A stretch of DNA of 64,000 bases from positions 1 to 64,000 of the forward strand of contig NZ_VLTJ01000005.1 in NCBI RefSeq assembly GCF_007558815.1. The letters run 5' to 3'. Below, in pieces: positions 1-8,049 of the stretch. The notes under the pieces are model-generated. The model was not told the origin of the DNA and did no database searches. It worked only from the letters and a program-made list of their open reading frames with translations. Numbering within the stretch: position 1 is the first letter of the stretch; each line of letters starts with the position of its first letter. The DNA is from Verticiella sediminum. Its GTDB lineage: Bacteria > Pseudomonadota > Gammaproteobacteria > Burkholderiales > Burkholderiaceae_B. A program made the position numbers and the translations under genes.

Positions 1-812
1 AAGTGGTACATGTAGCCCAGGAAAACGCGGTTGTCGGTGGAGCGATCCACCAGCGGGCTGTCCTTGGCGTTGGAGGAAAGTCTCCTGGCCCGAACGTCGA
101 ACATCATTGAATGGTGCTTGTTGAAACGGTAGACGCCCTGCAAGCCGACTTCGGTGCTGATTCCGGAGTCGCCGCGATATTCGGGCCGTCCGGCCCGCGC
201 CTCATGCGCCTGCACGCCGTAATAGTAGTCGACGTACTTGCGGTCATGCCACGCCGCGCCGATGCGAGGCGTGAGGGTGAAGCGCTCGCCCAGCCGCCAG
301 GACCTGTCCAGGCCGAGATTGAAGCGCTGTCCCTTGCTGTTGCCCGAAACGTCGTGCGTCCAATCCGCACTGAGGTTCGCCAGGCTGGTCTGCCACTGCA
401 CCTTGGCGCCGGCCCAGACGCCGCCTTTGCGCTCGTCCATGCCCTCCAGCGCCCAGGAGTCGTCGGACTCATAACCGGACCCTTCCCAGCGGCCGACGAG
501 GCGAAAATCGATCCTGTTGGTCTCGCTGAATTGCCAGCCGGGCAGTTTGGCTTCCAGTGTGGTCGCGAAGAACCGGACATACCGGTTCTCGACATGCAGC
601 AAGGGCAGGACGGTGGTATCGCGGTCAATATCGATATAGGGTTCCTGGTTGCCGACGACGCCCAGGCCGAGACCCCAGGTGGTTTTCCGGGGGTTCGCAT
701 CGTCGGCGAAGGCCGCCGGTGAAGCGAGCACCAGGCCACCGACGAGGGCGGCGAGCGTCAACCCCCTGGCGGCAAGTTGACCAGTAAGAATGAGGGGGTG
801 ATGAGAACCCAT
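1..812 (-). CDS. MipA/OmpV family outer-membrane protein (3' end just outside window)
   Basis: This is read on the minus strand from ATG at 812, with an AGGAG ribosome site 8 bases upstream. It opens with a signal peptide (hydrophobic stretch ending LASPAAFA, about residue 36). The remainder is alternating beta-strand sequence typical of the MipA/OmpV barrel: an early WGLGLGVVG strand, GVWAGAKVQWQ, and FTLTPRIGAAWHDRKYVDYYYG, the usual YYYGV motif of the family. The last visible residues are GYMYH followed by two bases of a TT-start codon, so the usual terminal phenylalanine and stop codon probably lie just past the edge. About 270 residues fits the family. MipA proteins sit in the outer membrane and are linked to scaffolding of murein enzymes or to drug and osmotic stress. 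No specific role can be read here. Confidence 0.88.
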   Translation of the reverse strand, partial: MGSHHPLILTGQLAARGLTLAALVGGLVLASPAAFADDANPRKTTWGLGLGVVGNQEPYIDIDRDTTVLPLLHVENRYVRFFATTLEAKLPGWQFSETNRIDFRLVGRWEGSGYESDDSWALEGMDERKGGVWAGAKVQWQTSLANLSADWTHDVSGNSKGQRFNLGLDRSWRLGERFTLTPRIGAAWHDRKYVDYYYGVQAHEARAGRPEYRGDSGISTEVGLQGVYRFNKHHSMMFDVRARRLSSNAKDSPLVDRSTDNRVFLGYMYH

Positions 813-979
813 GGCTGCGCTCCTGATGGCGGTCAAAGCGGCATCATCACGAGGGTTCTCTTACCCGTTTCTTACTGAGCGGCCACCGGCGATCGCTTTG
901 GGATTGGCGTAGGCAAGTCGTCTTCCTCGCCTCTGGGGCGGGCTACGCCTGCGGTCAACCCAGGAAGCGAGTATCGGGG

Positions 980-1453
980 TCAGCGCTTGCCAGGACATTC
1001 CCGCCGCAGCACGCTCGCAGCATCCGCGAACTGCTGCCGCATCCATTGCATCGCCGGGTCGGCGACGCTACGCGCAGGCCAGGCGAAGGCGACGTCGAAC
1101 GGTGTCCGTCCACCGGCGGTTCGAACAGGCGCAGCGCATGGCTCTCGGCATAGGCATGCGCGATACACGCCGGCACCGTCATCACCAAATCGGTACGGGC
1201 CACCACCACGGCCGGCGCCACCAGGAAATGCGGAAACGTCAGCACGACGCGGCGGGTAGGGCCCAGCGCCGTCAGCGGCTTGTCCACCACGCCCGGCACA
1301 CGGCCCCGGCTGGACACCAGCGCATGGTCTTCGGCCAGGAAGGCATCCAGCGTGATCTCACCGCGGCCCAAGCTGCCCGGCGCACGCTGGTGCATACAGG
1401 CCGCCAGCGGCGTGAGCATGACCAGCGTGGCGGGGCGCATGCCTTCCCCGATG
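980..1453 (-). pseudogene. LysR-type regulator remnant (C-terminal effector domain only)
   Basis: Minus-strand coding sequence resembles the effector-binding half of a NodD-like LysR regulator: EITLDAFLAEDHALVSSRG, then GVVDKPLTALG, RRVVLTFPHFLVAP and ALRLFEPPVD. Near 1100 the reading frame changes and the expected ending continues in another frame (PFDVAFAWPARS, then MQWMRQQFADA). The N-terminal helix-turn-helix is absent: upstream of about 1453 the sequence turns into part of an Old Yellow Enzyme gene on the other strand. Part of the effector domain between the APGS and GEITLD segments also seems missing. With a lost DNA-binding domain and a frameshift this cannot be a working regulator. 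Confidence 0.72.
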
Positions 1454-2243
1454 CGCCCGACTTCTTCGGTGAGGCTGCGCTCGCCGGTTGGTGTCGCGTG
1501 GTCGAGGCCGTGCATGGCGCGGGCGGCCGCATCGTTGTGCAGCTTTGGCATTGCGGGCCTGAGCGCCGCCCCGGCCAGCCGCACGATCGGCAGTGCCGGG
1601 TTTCGGGCCGGTCGAGCTTCGGGACGAGAACCTGCGGATTCGGGTGAAGGCGATGACCACCGGCGACATCGCTGACGTCGTTGCTTCATACGCACGCGCC
1701 GCAGGGCAGGCCGAAGCGCTGGGCTTTGACGGCGTGGAGATTCATGCGGCGCACGAATTCCTGCTCGATACGTTCCTATGGGAAGACAGCAACACCCGCA
1801 CCGACGCCTACGGCGGTTCGCTGGAGAAGCGGTTGCGCCTCACGGTCGAAGTCGTGCAGGAACTGGGCCGCATCCTGAAACCCCTGGCGAAAGCCGGGGT
1901 CGACGTCTTGCATGCCAGCGCGCAAAGATTCTGGGAGCCCGCATTCGCCGGTTCGCTATTGAGTCTGGCCGGGTGGGCACACAAGCTCACCGGCAAGCCG
2001 GCCGTCGCCGTGAGCAGTGTCGGACTGCGTGGCGCCATCGACGAGGATGCCGGGGCCGCGTCCTCGGCGCCGGCTGACCTGCACGGTGCAGCCGAACGCA
2101 TCGAAGCGGGTGAATTCGACCTGATCGCCGTCGGACGAGCGTTGTTGCTGGCTGATCCGGGCTGGACGGACAAGGTAGGTCAAGGCCGATTCGACGAGTT
2201 GCGCGGCTATGACGCTGCGATTCTCGAGCGCCCCTTGTTCTGA
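1444..2243 (+). pseudogene. Old Yellow Enzyme (NADH:flavin oxidoreductase) remnant
   Basis: Plus-strand remains of an FMN-dependent ene-reductase. A first piece in one frame (about 1465-1557) reads VEAVHGAGGRIVVQLWHCG, the family's N-terminal barrel strand. After a frame change the sequence resumes at about 1640 with MTTGDIADVVASYARAA, GFDGVEIHAAH and DSNTRTDAYGGSLEKR, all hallmark Old Yellow Enzyme motifs, and runs to a natural stop at 2243 (FDLIAVGRALLLADP). The N-terminus is missing. About 35 residues that normally separate the EVV and ELGRILKPL segments are absent near 1862, so there is also an internal deletion. Together with the divergent LysR remnant this is a collapsed regulator/enzyme pair. 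Confidence 0.78.
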
Positions 2244-2335
2244 CTGGAGGCGAACGGGAACTACGGCGCTTGCGTTGCTTGCTCGCGGTCGCCGGAGAAC
2301 TGTCCGCGGCGTGCGGCCGGCGGCTCGGCGAGGTC

Positions 2336-3211
2336 TCAACCCCTAAGACCACTCGGGCCGGTGTGCGCCTGGAGCGCCTCGATGAAGCGTTGCACCGCGG
2401 GCACGGGCTCGCCCGTACGCCAGACGAGATGCGTGACGCTATCTCCGATCGGCAGCCGTGGCAGGCTGGCTGGCACCGGGCTCAGGTCCAGCACGCTCTG
2501 CGGCAGCAGCGTAACGCAGGCGCCTGCAGCCACCGCTGCGATCATGGCGTGGTAGGAACCCATTTCCTGGATGCGCCACGCGGGGTTGATTGTCGCGCCC
2601 AGGGCTCGTTCGGCGAGCGCGCGATAAGCGCAGCCCGGCGCGAATGCGGCGAGCGAGCGCGTGCGGACGGACTCCGGATGGACGGCGTCCTCGTGTGCCG
2701 GCAGCAGGAGGACCAGGGATTCCCGCCAGGCCGGCTGGCGCGCCAGGCCCGGCTCGGCCTCGTCGAGCGGGATCGGGTCCAGGGCGACGAAGGCCGCGTC
2801 CAGCCGGCCATCGAGCACCTGGGCCTGCAGCGCTTGCGACGGCCCGGTGCGCACTTCCAGGCGGATCTGCGGGCAGGCCTGGTGGAAGGCGGCGAGCACG
2901 CCAGGCAACCGGCTTGCCGCGGTGCTCTCCATGGTGCCCAGGCGCAGTGTGCCGGCCGCGCCGCCGACGACCTGGCGCGCCTCGTCCGACAGGGCGAGCA
3001 GGCGCTGGGCATAGCCTTGCAGTCGTTCGCCGGCGCAGGTGAGGCGCATGCGCTTGCCCGCGCGCCCGAAGAGCGTGACTCCCAGTTCCGCTTCGAGTTG
3101 CTGCATACGGGTGGTCACGTTCGAGGGGGCGCGGCCGAGCTGGGCGGCGGCGCGCGTAACGCTGCCCTGGCTGGCCACGGCAAGAAAGATGGCGAGCGAC
3201 GTGGGATCCAA
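2336..3211 (-). CDS. LysR family transcriptional regulator
   Basis: A 291-residue LysR-type regulator. The N-terminal winged helix-turn-helix is clear: residues 1-60 include LAIFLAVASQGSVTRAAAQ and VTTRMQQLEAELGVTLFGR. An effector-binding domain follows from about residue 90. The start is a TTG (3209-3211 on the plus strand); it gives the normal N-terminal length, and no better start lies close by. It is divergent from the nitronate monooxygenase gene, with 92 AT-rich bases between them that hold LysR-type dyads, so it probably controls that gene and itself. The inducer is unknown. Confidence 0.9.
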   Translation of the reverse strand: MDPTSLAIFLAVASQGSVTRAAAQLGRAPSNVTTRMQQLEAELGVTLFGRAGKRMRLTCAGERLQGYAQRLLALSDEARQVVGGAAGTLRLGTMESTAASRLPGVLAAFHQACPQIRLEVRTGPSQALQAQVLDGRLDAAFVALDPIPLDEAEPGLARQPAWRESLVLLLPAHEDAVHPESVRTRSLAAFAPGCAYRALAERALGATINPAWRIQEMGSYHAMIAAVAAGACVTLLPQSVLDLSPVPASLPRLPIGDSVTHLVWRTGEPVPAVQRFIEALQAHTGPSGLRG

Positions 3212-3215
3212 GGTT

Positions 3216-3262
3216 TTCTTAAATAAAGAATGAAGAAGGTATTATATTCTCCATTGGTGAAT
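3216..3262. promoter_or_regulatory. LysR-type operator dyads in the divergent promoter
   Basis: Two inverted repeats lie in the AT-rich gap between the LysR gene and the nitronate monooxygenase gene. One is TTCTT-N5-AAGAA (3216-3230). The other is a 17-bp imperfect palindrome at 3246-3262, ATTC-CCA-TGG-GAAT with single-base spacers. Both fit the T-N11-A layout of LysR binding sites. This is pattern recognition only; no footprint data are available. Confidence 0.55.
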
Positions 3263-3303
3263 TTATATCACGCCGCTGTTGCCCTCTAGCACTGGAGAAT
3301 CCC

Positions 3304-4374
3304 ATGCCCACCCGCCATCCCTGGCTCGACCATATCGGCTTGCGCTATCCCATCATCCAGGCGCCCATGGCGGGTGTCAGTACGCCGGCGCTAGCCGCCG
3401 CGGTGTCCGAGGCGGGGGGCCTGGGTTCGCTGGGCATCGGTGCCAGCAGCCCTGCCCAGGCGCGCGACATGCTCGAGGCAACGCGCGCGCTGACGGCCCG
3501 CCCCGTCAACGTCAATGTGTTCTGCCACGCGCCGGCTCGCCGCGATGCCGCGCGGGAAGCGGCCTGGGTGACGCACCTGGCGCCACTGTTCGCCGAGAGC
3601 GGCGTGGCGCCGCCGACGCGGCTGGAAGAGATCTATCCGAGTTTTCTGAGCGACGATGCAACGCTGGCCCTGCTGCTCGCCCTGCGGCCTGCGGTGGTGA
3701 GCTTTCACTTCGGCCTGCCCGATGCGCACCGGCTGGCCGCGCTGCGCGACGCCGGCATCGCGCTCGTGGCCACCGCGACCTGCGTGGAGGAGGCGAAGCG
3801 CATCTCGGTCGCCGGCCTGGACGCCGTGGTGGCACAAGGCATCGAGGCCGGCGGGCATCGCGGCATGTTCGATCCCGATGCGACGGACGAACGGCTCAGC
3901 ACGGCCGTGCTGGTGCGGCAACTCGTGCGCACCCAGGATCTGCCGGTGATCGCCGCGGGCGGCGTCATGGACGGCGCCGGGGTGGCGGCGATGCTGGACC
4001 TGGGGGCGGCCGCAGTGCAGATGGGCACCGCGTTCGTGCTGTGCCCGGAATCGTCGGCCAATGCCGGCTACCGTGCGCGCCTGGCCGGCGACGCGGCGCA
4101 GCACACGCGCCTGACCCGTGTGCTCTCCGGGCGTCCCGCCCGCGGCCTGGTCAACCGCCTCATGGTGCACGGCGAAGCCGCGGGCAGCCCTGCGCCGGCC
4201 GACTATCCCGTGGCCTATGACGCGGCCAAGCAGCTCAATGCCGCGGCCGCCGCGCAGGGCTGCGACGACTTCGCTGCGCATTGGGCCGGGCAGGGGGCGC
4301 CGCTGGCGCGCGCCCTGCCGGCAGCCGAGTTGGTGCGCACCGTGGTCGACGAATGGCAGGCGGCTCGCGGCTAA
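3304..4374 (+). CDS. Nitronate monooxygenase (2-nitropropane dioxygenase family)
   Basis: A 356-residue FMN-dependent TIM-barrel enzyme that would oxidise alkyl nitronates such as propionate-3-nitronate to aldehydes with release of nitrogen oxides. Family marks are the N-terminal IIQAPMAGVSTP (about residues 17-28), GGLGSLGIGA, the phosphate-binding and catalytic-loop motif GIEAGGHRG (about 179-187), and AAGGVMDGAGVAAMLDLGA with AVQMGTAF. The ATG is preceded by GGAGA (3293-3297). It stands divergent from the LysR gene and probably forms its target. The in vivo substrate is not shown; related proteins also act in other flavin-dependent reactions. Confidence 0.88.
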   Translation: MPTRHPWLDHIGLRYPIIQAPMAGVSTPALAAAVSEAGGLGSLGIGASSPAQARDMLEATRALTARPVNVNVFCHAPARRDAAREAAWVTHLAPLFAESGVAPPTRLEEIYPSFLSDDATLALLLALRPAVVSFHFGLPDAHRLAALRDAGIALVATATCVEEAKRISVAGLDAVVAQGIEAGGHRGMFDPDATDERLSTAVLVRQLVRTQDLPVIAAGGVMDGAGVAAMLDLGAAAVQMGTAFVLCPESSANAGYRARLAGDAAQHTRLTRVLSGRPARGLVNRLMVHGEAAGSPAPADYPVAYDAAKQLNAAAAAQGCDDFAAHWAGQGAPLARALPAAELVRTVVDEWQAARG

Positions 4375-4526
4375 GGGCGCGCCGGGGTGCTGCGGTGGCG
4401 GACGGCCTCACGCAGACAATAGCCGTGTGCCGAGCGCCGGCTCCCGACTTGATGGCAAACTTGCCGCTGCATCGCGGGCGCACGCAGGGCCAATAACGAA
4501 CGTGCCCGCCCCCATACAGGATCGCC

Positions 4527-5135
4527 ATGAGTCACATCTTCACCGGGCCGGATGGCCAGGATCGCTGCGCCTGGTGCGCCGCCACACCCGCCTACATGCG
4601 CTATCACGACACCGAATGGGGATTCCCCGTGACGGACGATCGCCGGTTGTTCGAGAAACTCTCGCTCGAAGGTTTCCAGTCGGGATTGAGCTGGCGCACC
4701 ATTCTCGACAAGCGGGAGAACTTCCGGGCTGCGTTCGACGGCTTCGCGTTCGAGCGCATCGCGCACTACACCGAACACGACGTCCAGCGCCTGCTGGCGG
4801 ACGCCGGCATCGTGCGGCATCGGGGCAAGATCGAGGCGGTCATCAACAACGCGTCGCGCGCGCTCGAGCTGGTCGCCGAGTGCGGTTCGCTGGCCGCCTA
4901 TGTCTGGCGCTACGAGGCCGAGCCCGCGACCCCCGGGCAGGGGCCAGTGTCGGTATCGCCGGCGTCGCTCGCCATGTCGAAAGACCTCAAGCGGCGTGGC
5001 TGGAAGTTCGTCGGGCCGACCACCGTCTACGCATTCATGCAGGCCATGGGGCTGGTCAACGATCATGCGCCCGGGTGCGCGATTCATGGGGCTGTGGAGC
5101 GGGCGAAGGCGGCTTTTCGTCCCCCGGGCGGGTGA
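4527..5135 (+). CDS. tag: DNA-3-methyladenine glycosylase I
   Basis: A 202-residue base-excision repair enzyme that removes 3-methyladenine from alkylated DNA. The N-terminal zinc ligands of the Tag family are present (C14 in RCAWC and H27 in RYHDTEWG), as are the C-terminal partners H and C in DHAPGC. The helix-hairpin-helix fold region LSLEGFQSGLSWRTIL, with the essential tryptophan and glutamates, is well kept. The ATG at 4527 follows an AGGATCGCC ribosome site. It stands alone between nitronate monooxygenase and a PadR gene, with no sign of an Ada-type operon. Confidence 0.93.
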   Translation: MSHIFTGPDGQDRCAWCAATPAYMRYHDTEWGFPVTDDRRLFEKLSLEGFQSGLSWRTILDKRENFRAAFDGFAFERIAHYTEHDVQRLLADAGIVRHRGKIEAVINNASRALELVAECGSLAAYVWRYEAEPATPGQGPVSVSPASLAMSKDLKRRGWKFVGPTTVYAFMQAMGLVNDHAPGCAIHGAVERAKAAFRPPGG

Positions 5136-5191
5136 GCGGCCTATCCGGCAACGTCGCCAGTTACGTCATGTACAGCGATATCAAGATACTC

Positions 5192-5237
5192 CAAGATATA
5201 TCTTGAAATTGCATTTGTCGATATTAAGATATATCTT
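5192..5237. promoter_or_regulatory. Twin palindromes upstream of the PadR gene (likely PadR operator)
   Basis: A perfect 14-bp palindrome CAAGATATATCTTG lies at 5192-5205, and its 12-bp core AAGATATATCTT recurs at 5226-5237. The dyad centres are 33 bp apart, about three helical turns. A related half-site GATATCAAGATA lies just before, at 5178-5189. The block ends 29 bases before the PadR start codon and is the only AT-rich stretch nearby. ATATC-rich dyads are typical operators of PadR proteins, so autoregulation is the simplest reading. Confidence 0.7.
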
Positions 5238-5266
5238 TTCAATACGTAATAACGGGTAGACGGATC

Positions 5267-5827
5267 ATGGAACCAACGAATCCCTGGGACGACAAGGTCC
5301 CGCCCGGCGTTGCGCGAGGCCTGCATGGCAGCTTGCCGGCCGAGTTGCGGCGGCATGGCGGCCGCCGCCGCTTGTTCGGGCCAGGCGACGTGAAGCTGCT
5401 GGCGCTGCGTTGTCTGCACGAAGCCCCACGCCACGGCTACGAGATCATTCGGGCCATCGGCGATGCGGTGGGCGGCGACTACAGCCCCAGCCCGGGCACG
5501 ATCTACCCCGCGCTCGCCTACCTGGAGGACATGGGATTCGCCAGCGCCGCAGCGGCGGGCGAGGGCGGCCGCAAGCAGTACTGCATCACGCCCGGGGGCG
5601 AAGTCCATCTCGTCGAGCAGGCCGAGGCCGTACAGCGCCTGCTGGCGCGGCTGCACCGTGGCCGGGAGCAGGCGCGGGCACGCGGCATCCCCGAGATCCA
5701 GCGCGCCATGGAGAACCTGAAGACTGCGCTGCGGCTGCGCTTCGAACACGACGCGCCGGATGCCGAAACCGTGGGGCGCCTGGTGGGCGTGATCGATCGG
5801 GCGGCGGTCGAGATCGGGCAGGTGTGA
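5267..5827 (+). CDS. PadR family transcriptional regulator
   Basis: A 186-residue regulator. The PadR winged helix spans about residues 40-115: DVKLLALRCLHEAPRHGYEI, then DYSPSPGTIYPALAYLEDMG and RKQYCITPGGEVHL. A C-terminal helical dimerisation domain follows, as in the longer PadR (VirR-like) subclass. The N-terminus is Gly/Arg-rich. It is preceded by two strong ATATC palindromes. It ends 4 bases before the convergent flavin reductase-like gene, so the PadR effector may be linked to that enzyme, but that is only inference from position. Confidence 0.9.
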   Translation: MEPTNPWDDKVPPGVARGLHGSLPAELRRHGGRRRLFGPGDVKLLALRCLHEAPRHGYEIIRAIGDAVGGDYSPSPGTIYPALAYLEDMGFASAAAAGEGGRKQYCITPGGEVHLVEQAEAVQRLLARLHRGREQARARGIPEIQRAMENLKTALRLRFEHDAPDAETVGRLVGVIDRAAVEIGQV

Positions 5828-5831
5828 GCGC

Positions 5832-6395
5832 CTAATCCAGCATTTCGGGGCGAAAGCGCCCACGCCGGCTGATCACCTTGCCGGCGACCATGAAGACGCC
5901 ATCCCCCGTGTAGTGCAGCGTTTCGGGGTGGCGCGGACGCACAGCCACGTGCGCCTTGACCACCTCGAAAATGAAGAAGTCGTAGCGCTCGACCAGGGCA
6001 TCGTCGTGCAACCGGCATTCGAAGTTCGCGTGGCAGGCTTCGATCAGGGGCGCGTCGACGCTGGTGCCGTCTCGGGTGGCCAGCCCGAACCGGGCGAACT
6101 TGTCGACGTCCGCGCCGCTGGTGTTGCCGATATCCACCACGGTGTCGGTCAACGCCGTGGTGGGCAGGTTGACCACGCAGGTTCCACTGTCGCGGATCAT
6201 CCGGTGGCTGTGGTTGCCGCGTGCGATCACCATGCCGATCAACGACGGCGCGAACTCCAGCACCGTGTGCCAGCCCAGCGTCATGACGTTGTCCCGCCCC
6301 TGCCAGCGCGAGGACACCAACACGATCGGGCCGGGTTCCAGATAGCGCCGTACCTGGGCGACGGGGAAGTCCTGCTTGGCGGTTTCTCGGGGCAT
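5832..6395 (-). CDS. Flavin reductase-like, FMN-binding split-barrel protein
   Basis: A 187-residue protein of the flavin reductase-like domain family. It shows the N-terminal PGPIVLVSSRWQGRDNVMTLGW segment that contacts FMN, then LIGMVIARGNHSHRMIRDSG and CVVNLPT, followed by a split barrel. Relatives either supply reduced flavin to monooxygenases or reduce small substrates. No partner monooxygenase is adjacent. It converges on the PadR gene and is divergent from the AraC-type gene. Start chosen as ATG at 6395. Confidence 0.85.
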   Translation of the reverse strand: MPRETAKQDFPVAQVRRYLEPGPIVLVSSRWQGRDNVMTLGWHTVLEFAPSLIGMVIARGNHSHRMIRDSGTCVVNLPTTALTDTVVDIGNTSGADVDKFARFGLATRDGTSVDAPLIEACHANFECRLHDDALVERYDFFIFEVVKAHVAVRPRHPETLHYTGDGVFMVAGKVISRRGRFRPEMLD

Positions 6396-6450
6396 GGGGT
6401 GATTTCGCGTTCAGTGGTTCAAGCCGCTATTGCGAGATAGTATCGGAGCA

Positions 6451-7260
6451 ATGACAAGAGGCGGATTCAAAATCGTGCGCTGCGGGATGAAAGGCGTGGA
6501 CGCTGTGTCGGCCGATACGACACATGCGTTCGGCCGACACATCCATGACCAGTTCGGGATCGGCGTCATCCTGCGCGGCGCGCAGAAGTCGTCGAGCGGG
6601 CGCGGCATCGTGAAAGCGCAAGCCGGTGACGTCATTGCGGTCAATCCCGGCGAAGTGCATGACGGCTCGCCGCTCGGAGCGAGCGGCCGTGCATGGCGGA
6701 TGCTCTATTTCGACCCCGGTGTCCTGGCCGACCCTGTCCGCGTCCTGACCGAGGGCAGCATCGATAGCGCCGAGTTTGCGTACCCGGCGATGCGCGATGC
6801 GGCGTCGGCCGCGTGTTTCCTGTCGCTCTTTCGCGCCATGACCGATCCGCACGGCGGAGACAGCGAGATCGAAGGCCGGGAGAATCTGCTCCTGCTGCTG
6901 GCGCGGCTTATCGACCGCCGCAATCGGCAGCGGCCGCACGAATCGACCAAGGCAATAGCGCAGGCACGCGAGCGCATCGACGATGATCCGTCCGCGCCGC
7001 TGTCGCTTGCCGAACTGGCCGCAATCGGCGGTATCAGCCAGTTCCAGCTCGTGCGGGGCTTCTCGAAGGCGACCGGCCTCACGCCGCATGCCTATCTCGT
7101 CCAGCGCAGGCTCCAAAGGGCGCGAAACATGATCACGCAAGGCGCGGCCCTCGCCGATGCGGCGCACGCGGCCGGCTTCGCGGACCAGAGCCACATGACC
7201 CGGCTGTTCGTCCGCACCTACGGCATGTCGCCCGGGCTCTACGCCGCCGCGATGAACTGA
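6451..7260 (+). CDS. AraC family transcriptional regulator
   Basis: A 269-residue AraC-type activator. The N-terminal cupin sensor domain is visible (HAFGRHIHDQFGIGVIL, then GDVIAVNPGEVHDGSP). The C-terminal double helix-turn-helix follows (LSLAELAAIGGISQFQLVRG with FSKATGLTPHAYLVQRRL, then ADAAHAAGFADQSHMTRLF). ATG at 6451 is preferred because GGAG lies 3 bases upstream; an in-frame TTG at 6430 is possible. The LysE-type exporter follows after 71 bases in the same direction, the usual arrangement in which the AraC protein controls the exporter. Confidence 0.9.
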   Translation: MTRGGFKIVRCGMKGVDAVSADTTHAFGRHIHDQFGIGVILRGAQKSSSGRGIVKAQAGDVIAVNPGEVHDGSPLGASGRAWRMLYFDPGVLADPVRVLTEGSIDSAEFAYPAMRDAASAACFLSLFRAMTDPHGGDSEIEGRENLLLLLARLIDRRNRQRPHESTKAIAQARERIDDDPSAPLSLAELAAIGGISQFQLVRGFSKATGLTPHAYLVQRRLQRARNMITQGAALADAAHAAGFADQSHMTRLFVRTYGMSPGLYAAAMN

Positions 7261-7331
7261 GCTGCAATTTCCTTCAAGACGGGACGAGGCGGCATTGGGC
7301 ATATTGCTCGAAAAGTGATCGAGCCACAGGA

Positions 7332-7967
7332 ATGCCCATACAGTTTGCCGCCGCAATGACGCTCGAATTTTTCCTTACCTCGCTGGTCATTGTCGCATCG
7401 CCCGGCACAGGTGCGATCTATACCGTGGCAGCCGGCCTTGCGGGCGGCGTGCGTGCGAGCCTCATTGCCGCATTCGGCTGCACGCTAGGGATCGTCCCCC
7501 ATGCGTTGGCGGCGATCAGCGGCCTTGCCGCGCTGCTGCACACCAGCGCGCCGGCCTTCCAGATACTCAAGTATCTCGGCGTCGCCTATCTGCTCTACAT
7601 GGCCTGGGCGATGTTCCGTGCTCGCGGCGTGCTGAGCCTGAACGATGAGGTGAAGGGTAGAAGTGCTCGGCAGGTGATCGTTTCGGCAGTCTTCATCAAC
7701 TTGTTGAATCCCAAGCTCTCGATCTTCTTCTTCGCCTTCCTGCCGCAGTTCGTAAGGGCGGATGAAGCTGCCCCCGTGAACAGGATGCTGGAACTGAGCC
7801 TGGCGTTCATGGCGCTGACCTTCCTGATCTTCGCTGCCTACGGCGCGTTCGCCGCTGCCGTCAGGCGGCACGTCGTTTCCAGTGCTCGCGTTCAGGCCTG
7901 GTTGCGGCGCGGCTTTGCCGCGGCATTCGCTGGGCTGGCTGTACAACTCGCCTGCGCCCAGCGATGA
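7332..7967 (+). CDS. LysE/RhtB family amino-acid exporter
   Basis: A 211-residue inner-membrane protein with about six hydrophobic segments. It opens with the family motif near LVIVASPGTGAIYTVAAGLAGG, later GCTLGIVPHALAAISGLAA, LGVAYLLYMAWAMFR and FINLLNPKLSIFFFAFLPQFV, all typical of LysE/RhtB exporters of amino acids or related small molecules. ATG at 7332 sits just after an AGGA; ATG at 7356 would give the more common N-terminus. It probably forms a unit with the upstream AraC gene. Substrate unknown. Confidence 0.9.
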   Translation: MPIQFAAAMTLEFFLTSLVIVASPGTGAIYTVAAGLAGGVRASLIAAFGCTLGIVPHALAAISGLAALLHTSAPAFQILKYLGVAYLLYMAWAMFRARGVLSLNDEVKGRSARQVIVSAVFINLLNPKLSIFFFAFLPQFVRADEAAPVNRMLELSLAFMALTFLIFAAYGAFAAAVRRHVVSSARVQAWLRRGFAAAFAGLAVQLACAQR

Positions 7968-8049
7968 GGTCGCAATCCGGTGCGTGACCCAAGCAACGTT
8001 GCGGCCGTGTCGTCAGCCCAGGAGCGAGCTGGCACGTTCTCCGTCCCTG

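Noticed and set aside
955-1695. A single 246-codon minus-strand frame
   Set aside because: It mixes part of a LysR effector domain with antisense sequence of the Old Yellow Enzyme remnant; it is a chance fusion, not a gene.
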